Part shown: positions 56,108-64,000 of the stretch, one piece after another | Numbering within the stretch: position 1 is the first letter of the stretch | How the letters are laid out: each line of letters opens with the position of its first letter | Source: Hirundichthys speculiger | Lineage: Eukaryota; Chordata; Actinopteri; Beloniformes; Exocoetidae | Reading direction: 5' to 3' | Length of the DNA stretch: 64,000 nt | Assembly: GCA_018398805.1 (NCBI GenBank) | Contig: JAGFBZ010002038.1 | Coordinates: 1-64,000 of the forward strand | Notes under the pieces: generated by a model | Seen by the model: only the letters and a program-made list of their open reading frames with translations | Database searches by the model: none | What the model was told of the DNA's origin: nothing | Position numbers and translations under genes: made by a program

Positions 56108-56617
56108 CTGAAACGCAGCAGAGAAAATACCTGTCAACCGTCTGTTAAACCCAGGACAATAATGTTGAAAAGTGCAGGAATTTATTCTATTTTTCTTATT
56201 AAGTGTTACGTGAGAAGGTCTGAAGCTCAGGTTAATCACTTAATCTCTGGATTAATTCTTCCATATTCAGGAGCCAAGGATCAGCCCACACTTTGCTCTA
56301 CCAGGGACAACTGCCTCCAACAACAAAGCTCCTGGGATTATTTAGGGACACAAACCCCTCCACCAAAGATGGCAATTCGAGGGGTACAATACAACAATCT
56401 ATCCTGATTTCTCCAGATAACTTTATTACATCATCCATGTAAATCCATTATGCCAAAGCTCAGTTTAATTCATGTGACTAGAGTTCACGTCTCAGTGGCT
56501 CCTCTATTTGGCCCGGACGTTATCCAGCCAGATTCATGCGCCTGCGTAGCAGATAAGCCAGACATCATGTTTGATGCTTGTTAATTACGCTGCTCTCCTC
56601 TAGAGAGCAGCGTAGAG

Positions 56618-57657
56618 CAGTGTTTCCGCTAGAAAAAATTGGCACCGGACAATGTGACCGGCAGGTTTTCAATTTACCAGACAAATGTTTGAAATTCCGG
56701 TCACATAAGCTATATGAATTTATTGAGTTTAAAAATAAATCATATGCAGTAGTACGATATCAATGCAAGTCATTTAATAGTATTTTTATTGAAAAACAGG
56801 CTATTTCAAATTAAAATAAGTCCCGTCAATTGACTCACAAGCATAACTTCAATAAATATATAAATATTGCAGAAGCTTGCGCTCTTCTGACACATGAATG
56901 AACATAAAAAGATGAAGGCCTATATACTCTACGATAAAACAATTTGCAAACAAATAAAAAACACATCTGGAGTGGCAAATAACATTTTAATAATGTGGCC
57001 ATGCTGCCAACTTGAAATAAAATAATGTCCGTTCGCTATATGTGTTTGAAATAAAACGGAATTAAAAACTGAAAACAAACAGGGGAAATCCCTTCACCTA
57101 GTTCTGGTGTATGACAGTTTACTTTTTACGCATTTTCGCAGCACTGAAGTGAGCAGCTGCTGACTCAAAATCAAAAGTGTCTCTCCACAACTTGCAATGC
57201 GCATCAGTTTTTGACTTTGTCCTCCCCCAGGCGACTCCGCTGCGCTGTTTTAATGCGGTTCTGCAGAGAGAAACCTCTCTCTGCTGGCACACTGGAGACA
57301 GGGATCAGCAGGCTATCTGGGTCAGTTGAGCCCACTCGGAGTAGATTTCACTTAAATCCCCGATGAGAACTTCACAGGCCGTTGAGAAGTTCAAGCCTCC
57401 ATAACCGCGGAACGCTGTCATTACGGAGATGGCATCTCTGCGCACCTGTGGCATCAATGAGTGGGGCTGTGGCTGGAGCCGACTCGTCCTCGTCCTTTTC
57501 ATAAAATGATGTGGAAATTACCCATTTTATTACAACTGAAATTGTGCTTGGGAGGGGTATTTTCACCGGACATTTTGACCGGAGAGATTATAAAATACTG
57601 GACTTCGGCATATTTTACCGGACAAAGTCCGGCAATTACCGGACAACGGAAACCCTG
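56618..57657 (-). mobile_element. hAT element, 1040 bp, transposase C-terminus remnant
   Basis: Ends CAGTGTTTCCGCTAG and CAACGGAAACCCTG are inverted. Flanking 8-mers GCGTAGAG are identical (56610-56617, 57658-57665). Subterminal CCGGACAATGTGACCGG motifs are mirrored. The minus strand holds fragments of a transposase C-terminus (VRRDAISVMTAFRGYGGLNF; further on KLMRIASCGETLLILSQQLL) with frame breaks. Confidence 0.88.
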
Positions 57658-57742
57658 GCGTAGAGTCTTTTTTGCAGTGCTGAAGTTCGCAGCTCAGAGC
57701 TTCCTTTAGTTTTACTTCCTTCATGTAGCTCAGACATGACAA

Positions 57743-58484
57743 TAGAGGTCTTCATGGGTCCACTTTCATGGACCCGAAACCGACCCGACCCGAACTATTA
57801 TCATAAGTCCGGGAGCCCGAATCCAAATGGACCCGCAATATTTGGACCCGGAACCGACCTGACCCGAGTCTTTAGTTTCCAACCACAAACCGAACCAAGT
57901 TACCTGAATAGACCCGAGACAATCCAGCCCATAGTTGCTCATGTTAAAGTTGTCTAGCGTTGAATAAAACTTGATTTTCTTACCTAAAGTTGTCTTCTTC
58001 TACCTGGTTCAGTTGCTACATAGGCTACGTGATGTAAACAACAATAAATCCAAGTCGTTATTTTCTTTGTGGATACAGATGCTATTGGTAGCAACTGCTA
58101 ACGCTAATAGCCTACACCGGTCAGGAAATGTGGTAAATATGTTCTCTCATTCAGCGTTGTCATGTTGGCGATCCGTTGTGCTTTACAGCTGTAGGCCAAA
58201 CCGCTAATAACACGCTACGACAACACGGTTGTTTCATGACAAACACGCCACATTAATTAATAATCATTTAATTGCCCCGAGTCCTGACATTGGCTGCCAC
58301 CGCCAATTATCTTTACCTCTCTCGAGTTAATGCAGACCCAGCCTGTCAGAGAGTACCGACCGGAGCCCGAGACTAACTGTACCGATTCCGCCCCAAACCT
58401 GGAGTCACGTCTTTTGAATGGACCCGAGACCCGATTTGGGTCGGGTCGGAACCTCAGGTTTTCAGGTTGTTCCGAAGACCTCTA
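57743..58484. mobile_element. hAT element, 742 bp, TAGAGGTCTTC ends
   Basis: Ends TAGAGGTCTTCATGGGTCC and TTCCGAAGACCTCTA are inverted. Flanks CATGACAA (57735-57742) and CATGAAAA (58485-58492) match at 7 of 8. The ends are full of GACCCGA/TCGGGTC motifs. No transposase frame. Confidence 0.85.
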
Positions 58485-58739
58485 CATGAAAAACAAAACA
58501 AATTATGCCCTACGTGAGTTGGTGTAGAAAAATGTTGAGCATCAGTCATTTTAACAGACTATGAAGACAAAGAACAAAGGGGACAGATCATGTTTTTTGT
58601 GTTTCATGTCGACACAATGCATAGTTACATGTAGAGAGAACCTTAATGCACAATTTGTTATTGACATAAATCATACATTAAAGGAATTGATTAGAAAATT
58701 AACCTTCTCTCTGTTTACCATTTATATTGTTTCAATTAC

Positions 58740-59260
58740 ACGTTTGTGGGCCTAAATGGCAGCTCGATTGAAGCTGCACATTGATTGGCTTTGGCTCTGG
58801 GTTGTCCAGCAGGCTCCACTGCGTGTTATCCTTTACCTGTGCGCCACAGTGAGGGGAACACCACATTGCAGGCACAATGCGGCACACCTCGTCAGGGTGA
58901 TATAGGAGCAACCCCCCAGGCCTGTTAAGACAGTGCCACCGACTTTTCAACTGCTCGATCGACTGTCTGAGTATGCCAATGGGCATCATTGTATCTGTGC
59001 TCTCAGGCAGCCTGTGGGTCGGTGAGGGGGGTTGACAGCCACATCTTCAGTGGATATCCACTGTCTTCTGATGGATAGACCTAATCGACTTTTAAAAGTG
59101 GATTTTACAATAATTTCCATTTTTAATGCACCAGTCACCAAAAAGCCATCCATCCTGCACCTCACCAGCCTGGAACTTCAACATCACCATGCTGTTTGTA
59201 AGGACATGAGTTGTGGTTTGATCCAGGCCACCTTGCCACAACATTAGTTGGGTGCATTTG
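58740..59260 (-). pseudogene. PIF/Harbinger nuclease (HARBI1-like) fragment
   Basis: The minus strand reads NVVARWPGSNHNS near 59240-59200 (family: VVARWPGSTHDS, here with the catalytic Asp replaced by Asn). In another frame it reads IEQLKSRWHCLNRPGGLLLY then HPDEVCRIV at 58960-58870, the conserved C-terminal part. Frames are broken; the ends of the element are not found. Confidence 0.8.
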
Positions 59261-59326
59261 TGCTTCATACATTACTTGCACATTTATGAAATGGAAATTC
59301 TTCCTATTAACATAACATACACTATA

Positions 59327-59742
59327 TTGCCAAAAGTCTTTGCTCACCTGCCTTGACTCACATATGGGAAGGCTGTCCACAAGGTTTAATGAAATGAAAT
59401 GAAATGAATGAAAAAATGAAATGAAAAATACTTTATTTATCCCATAAAGGGAAATTCAATACTGTAGTAAGGGCTCTCTTTTTTTTCTTTCTTTTTTTTA
59501 TAAACAACAGACAAACGACAGCAATAATAATAATAATAATAATAATAGGTGTTAAGTCTTGTTGTGGAGGCTGATGGCTGCTGGCAGGAATGATCTTCTG
59601 TGTCTTTCCGTCTTGCAACGGACCTGAAGAAGCCTCTCACTGAACACACTCTGTTGTTTGATCACTGTGTCGGGTTTAGTGTGTTTATGGGGATTTTTGA
59701 CCATTGATCCAGAAGAACATTTGTGAGGTCAAACCTCTAAAT
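59327..59742. mobile_element. Tc1-like copy interrupted by a LINE tail
   Basis: 59327-59387 is the left end of the Tc1 family seen at 31837 (CACTATATTGCCAAAAGTCT ... GGAAGGCTGTCCACAAGG). It continues at about 59675-59733 (AGTGTGTTTATGGGGATTTT, GAACATTTGTGAGGTC). Between them, 59388-59660 is a minus-strand LINE 3' end with a GAAAT-repeat tail and (AAT)n. Confidence 0.75.
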
Positions 59743-59967
59743 CAGAGGTCTTCAACCCTGGTCCTCGAGGCACCCTATCCAGCAGGTTTTAGAGGTTTCC
59801 CAGCTTCAACACACCTGATTTTAATTAATAGTCATTATCAGGTTGTCCTCAAAGTCTGAACAAGTCTGTTGATGACACAGCCACTTGTATCACGGTGTGA
59901 AGAAGAAGAGGAAACATCTAAAACCTGCTGGATAGGGTGCCTCGAGGACCAGGGTTGAAGACCTCTG
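59743..59967. mobile_element. hAT MITE, second copy of the 13378 family
   Basis: Same ends (CAGAGGTCTTCAACCCTGG ... CCAGGGTTGAAGACCTCTG) and almost the same body. The flanks CTCTAAAT and CTCTAAGA agree at 6 of 8. It is inserted within the Tc1 copy. Confidence 0.85.
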
Positions 59968-60177
59968 CTCTAAGATATGTTGGATAGGGGCCCTCGAGGA
60001 CCAGGATTGGGAACCCCTGTCTTAGATGTTCCCCAGACACAACGCACCTGATTCTAATAGATGGATCATCATCAGCTTGTCATCCAGGTCTGGACAAGTC
60101 AGTTAACGATCCAGGGAAACATCAAAGACTAGCAGGAAAGCGACCCTTGAGGACTGGAGCTGAAAACCCCTGCTCTA
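59968..60177. mobile_element. related hAT MITE fragments
   Basis: GGCCCTCGAGGACCAGGATT then GGGAACCCCTGTCTTAG is a diverged right end of the same family. 60030-60177 (GTTCCCCAGACACAACGCAC ... GGAGCTGAAAACCCCTGCTC) is another related copy. Confidence 0.6.
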
Positions 60178-60199
60178 GAGAGTATGTCCAACTGGACAC

Positions 60200-61060
60200 C
60201 CCAGTTGGCACCTGCTAGTATCCTCCATCTCGTTCTTTCTGTCACCACCCACAATTTGCAAACCATTGGTGAGGGTAGGAACATAGATCAACCTTTTGAC
60301 TTGCCCCTCTCTTCTCTAAAACAGAGCAGTACAGCCCCATCACTGCAGATGACACACAGATTCTTTCCAAGACCCGAAGATATTAAACTCCGCCACTTCA
60401 GGAACCACCTAGCACTACTGACCCAGAGAGTACCAATCTACATTTTCTGAAAGAAAACCATGGTGTCCTCTTTGGAGGTGCTGATTCTCCTCCCCAATAC
60501 TTCACACTCAGCTGTGGCCCGCTCCAGTGAGAGTTGAAGATCACAAAACTCTTTGACTCAGCAGGACCGTATCGTCTGCATAAAGCTGATCCAAACTTCC
60601 TTCACCTCTTGGCTGTGTCAAAAATTCTGTCCATAAAAATTATGAACAGAATTAGTGACAAAGGACAACCCTAGTGGAGTCTAACTCCCACTTCAAATAA
60701 ATCTGACTTACTACGGGCAATGTGGTCCAAACTTTCAATCCATTTGCAGGGACTGGATTACGTGGAACAACAGACCCAGTAATCCATACTCCTGAAACAT
60801 CCCCCACAGGATACCCTAATAAAAATGGCTGAGTGTCTTCTCCTTGTACCACCACATGTGGACCGGTTAGACAAACTTTCATGTTCCCTCCGTTATCCTA
60901 CAAGGATATAAAGCTGGCCCACTGGTCCACAGTCAGCATGGACCCAACAGTGTTCTTCCTTAATTTGAGGTTCTGCCATCAACCAGACTCTCCTCTACAG
61001 AACACCTGCACAGACCTTACCAGGGTGTTCAAGGTCTCCGCAGGGAACGTTAACTGATAT
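60200..61060 (-). mobile_element. RTE/Rex3-like LINE, reverse-transcriptase region
   Basis: Matches, on the minus strand, the fish LINE over its RT half: TGAGGGTAGGAACATAGATC, CAATACTTCACACTCAGCTG, CAAAAATTCTGTCCATAAAA, GTGACAAAGGACAACCCTAG, ACCACATGTGGACCGGTTAG and GCACAGACCTTACCAGGGTG come in the expected order. Many indels. This is the longest RTE copy in the window. Confidence 0.8.
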
Positions 61061-62095
61061 ATTCATTAATGTGACTTGCTGACCACAAGTGGGACCATAT
61101 TTGGGTCCTCCACTGCTTCTTTTTTGCATAATGATATCAGAACATCAAAGCTGCTACTAAAGTATGGGTCATTTTCTTGTTTTGCTTGTTGACTGATTAC
61201 CATCAACACATGCCGATAATGCTGTTCTACACTGGTTGTAGCCAACGGTCCAGGAGGACTCCTCTTTGATCGCAGGAGCTATGTTGTCCGGGGCGAGCCC
61301 AGTAGGGTCTGGGTCCTGGGGACGGGCCAGACAGAGGGCGACTCAGTAGATCCATATAAAGATTGGGCCCCTCCTAACCCCAAAGCCAAGCTAAGGAACC
61401 GCATGTCTCAGTGATGTTTATTGGACTTTAATTTGAAGTTCCTGACATCTATCCATGACAGACAGTTGTTAGTCACATTTGATCTGGCGTTGATTGAGTC
61501 AGTGGATTCTGCATCACTCAGGAAAAATAAGCACAAGTATCTTACCAAATACTTGTCGACAATCACAGACCCAATTTCAATAGGGGCTACCCGAGTACTG
61601 TGAAAATAGTATCCTTTGGGTGGCAGCACCAGTCAAAACCACTGTATTTGGAGTTTTTGGAGGATGAGAAAACTTCTGGTAGGGTAGAAGGGTAAGAACG
61701 TCAACGTTGCGAACCTCACATAAAATTCCAGGCTACGTTCCCGTCAATCCAGCAAGTTAAAGATCAACACTGACGGCGACTTGAGTCATGATTCTGTCTT
61801 CTTTGTCTGTAATAACTAGAGGAAGTAATTCCAGGCTCTGCAGACACAGATCTGCAAAGCCTGGAAGAGTATATTTTCTTCCCCCTTACGCATCATAATC
61901 CACGGTAGTCGGGTAGCTCCTTTTAATTTATCTACTAATACAGATTAATACTGGGAAATAAAAATCAAAAAAGTAGTTTAATAATTTGTTCAAAGAACGA
62001 TGCTTACCGTTGAATGGTGATACCACATCTGACAAAAATACCTACTGATAAAACTTAATATAAATAAAGAAACCACAACACACAGGTAAGGAATA
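61061..62095. other. no gene seen
   Basis: A GC-richer patch at 61240-61400 (GTTGTCCGGGGCGAGCCC) may be further LINE sequence. Otherwise nothing is recognised. Confidence 0.4.
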
Positions 62096-62577
62096 CAGTT
62101 CAAATTTTATTTATTGACATCTGACTTGTTTTTGAAACAACACAATTTAAGTGTATTACTGTTGACATACATCATGTTTATGATCTTTTCATAAACCAGA
62201 TTCTTGCTCATTATACTTAATCATTAGCTTGGTCTACTATTGTAAATTTCAACAGAATTTTTAGAAGGAAAAATAATTTCTTCATATCCATTAATGTTGT
62301 GGATCGGTTCGGGAGGATTGGTAGTAGGCGGGGCTTATAAAGGGCTCTAAGAGACCATACATGTTTCTTTGGTCTCATGCATGTTGACGGTCAGTTGAGG
62401 GAGATTGGAAGTAGACAGGATTGTAAAAGGACCTATGGGACCTTACGGAGATTACTATTTCTATTTTTGTCCATGTTGAAGGTTGATTGAGGATAATCAG
62501 ACGTAGGTAGGCCTAGAGGGCCTGTTTTTTGTGTTGAGGGTTAAAGAATATTGGTGGTAGGCTGCTTATAAAAGGCT
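62096..62577 (-). other. probable 3'UTR of the right-edge gene
   Basis: Minus strand after the stop at 62578; a reverse AATAAATAAA lies at about 62106-62115. It contains three loose repeats of a GTTGA-rich 90-bp motif (62295, 62385, 62470). Confidence 0.45.
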
Positions 62578-63998
62578 TTATGAGACCTTGCAGTCCCTCG
62601 TTTTGTATCTCCTGCTGTGCAGACGTAGCTCTCGTTGTCCTATTCTTGATTTCACGTTGTCTGCTGCTGACAGGACTTCCACATCCTCTACCACGGCCTC
62701 CAGCCCGATCAGAGTTGGCCGTGACACCGGCTGTATGACCTCCTCCTCGGCCTCCTCGCAGCTGTCCGTGTCTCCAGCTGACAGCTCCTCCAAAGAAGTG
62801 GCGTTCGACAACAGTGATCTGTCGACGACTCGCTGTCGTCCTTCCTGGAGGCTCAGCAGTGCCAGTTCTGGAACCGCCATGGCTTTGATTTCTTCAGCTG
62901 TCATCTCAATGAGTCTCCTGACCTTTGAATCTTGTCTAAAATGAGAGTCTGATTTTGCTGTTTGACTCTTTCCCACCCCTTTTTGGTCTTTGGTGGAAAC
63001 CAGGAGGTAGCTTTGATTTTGGAGCCTTTGCGATGACGAACCCCCTGAGCTCTGATCGGATCCGGATTCCATCGTTGAAGGTTTGAAAGGTTCAGCAAAG
63101 TAGGTTTCAATGAAAACAAACTCCTCAGAACAACTTCTCAGCACCACCTCAGATGTTTCCTCAGCAGGATTGGACCCCGACTCTTCTTCTCCGGAGGACT
63201 CATTGTCTAGTAGATTGCATCTTCTGCTCTCTTGTTCATGATTGGTTGGAGGATTACTCGTGGAACCAGAAGGTCCAATCATCTCTGAGGCTGAACTGAC
63301 TCTCCGTGGTCCAGTTGGATCTACGTCTTGATATTCTGGATCCTGTGCAGTGAGTTTCATGAGAGGCAGTTCCCCCTCTACAGAGTATCTGGAATTCTGT
63401 TCATGCATTGTTGATCCTCTTCCACCTGCATCGTTCTGGTTGGACTCATTCCCAAGCCCGGTCTTTAATGTGTTCTCCAAATCTGAGCTCCACTGGTAAA
63501 GGGAGGTCAGAATTTCTGAGAAGATTCTAGAGACTTCGGCCACCATGGGCTGATCATCTGCAACTCCTTGCCTGCTCTGGAGGATCTTCTCCAAACAGGT
63601 CCATGTCTCCTCTGGAGCAGAGGCAGTCGCTGTTGGCCCGCTAGTTTCTGGTCTTTCAGGGTGTGCTTCGTGGATCTGAACAAGATCTCCTGGCACAGGT
63701 TTATGAATCTTTAGATCTTCCAGTTGCTCACCGGTTTCTGAACTCTCAGGAAGAGATGAATTATCCACTTCAGGATCCAGTTTGGTTTCAGGGTACTGAT
63801 TCGAAGTCCAGTTCATAATTGAAGGGATCTGTAAGAGCTGGTTGGGGAGTCTCAGCCAGCTGGTCTGGCAAATTTGCTTTCTTCTGAACTGCTGCCTGAC
63901 GTCTGAGTAGCAGCATCATGTGTGTTGTGCTTTACTTCACATGGAATGGAAGGAAGCCTACCATCTTCTGAGACTCTCCGTGTGCTGCTTGTGCTCCT
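62578..63998 (-). CDS. terminal exon of an unrecognised acidic, Ser-rich protein (partial)
   Basis: The minus strand has a 412-codon frame from 63816 (MNWTSNQYPETKLDPEVDNS) to the stop at 62578-62580. Composition is high in Glu, Ser and Pro. Better-structured parts are TCLEKILQSRQGV, MVAEVSRIFSEILTSLYQWS, VVLRSCSEEFVFIETYFAEP and RLIEMTAEEIKAMAVPELAL; it ends RRYKTRDCKVS. The frame is open upstream of the Met to 63915. A second coding-like frame (VSEDGRLPSIPCEV, ATQTSGSSSEESKFARPAG) covers 63998-63855, so a 1-base indel near 63855-63915 may split one longer frame. It could be a separate gene or an alternative terminal exon of the LRRFIP gene on the same strand; I see no proof of either. Confidence 0.65.
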
Positions 63999-64000
63999 AG

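Noticed and set aside
54907..56407. Plus-strand frames across the LRRFIP exons (148 and 253 codons)
   Set aside because: They are antisense shadows; the minus strand has five exons with correct splice sites and family motifs.

Overview
This is a stretch of a ray-finned (teleost) fish nuclear genome. The signs are intron-split genes with GT-AG junctions, a fish-type CARD/FISNA-NACHT/LRR/B30.2 immune receptor, a teleost multiple tissue (TMT) opsin, and a dense load of fish-type transposons (L2/CR1-like and RTE/Rex3-like LINEs, Tc1/mariner, hAT, PIF/Harbinger, a tRNA-derived SINE). Real coding sequence is only a few per cent of the 64 kb; most reading frames here are transposon remnants or chance.

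Layout. (1) 1-500: the last exon of an unrecognised gene and a LINE tail. (2) 3.4-10.1 kb, plus strand: an unnamed multi-exon gene joining an N-terminal paired-cysteine (zinc-ribbon-like) segment to a C-terminal chromodomain-like segment, with a possible Pro/Ser/Thr/His-rich alternative exon made from a minisatellite. One homopolymer frameshift lies in its first coding exon. (3) 14.0-24.3 kb, plus strand: an NLR gene (NLRC3-like fish family) with CARD, FISNA-NACHT, two LRR exons, a linker and a B30.2/SPRY exon. The NACHT exon carries four frameshifts and a 90-bp tandem duplication. Its introns hold nested transposons and a 15-bp minisatellite. (4) 24.3-41 kb: a gene-poor transposon and minisatellite region, including a 37-copy 20-bp array that looks like an expanded SINE tRNA-like head. 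(5) 41.5-47.1 kb, plus strand: an intact four-exon TMT opsin predicted at 386 aa. (6) 47.1-55 kb: repeats (Harbinger, hAT, SINE, a 47-bp tandem repeat). (7) 55.2-56.1 kb, minus strand: the five last coding exons of an LRRFIP1/2 coiled-coil gene, with a probable long 3'UTR. (8) 56.6-61.1 kb: hAT, Harbinger, Tc1 and LINE fragments. (9) 62.1-64 kb, minus strand: the terminal exon (at least 412 codons) of an acidic, serine-rich protein that I do not recognise and that runs off the window.

There is no operon-like logic. The genes are independent: innate immune sensing (NLR), non-visual photoreception (opsin), Flightless/TLR-signalling scaffold (LRRFIP) and unknowns. Three loci show single- or two-base indels, several in homopolymers. 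Either assembly error or true pseudogenisation could explain this, and it is the main caution for reading the coding calls.
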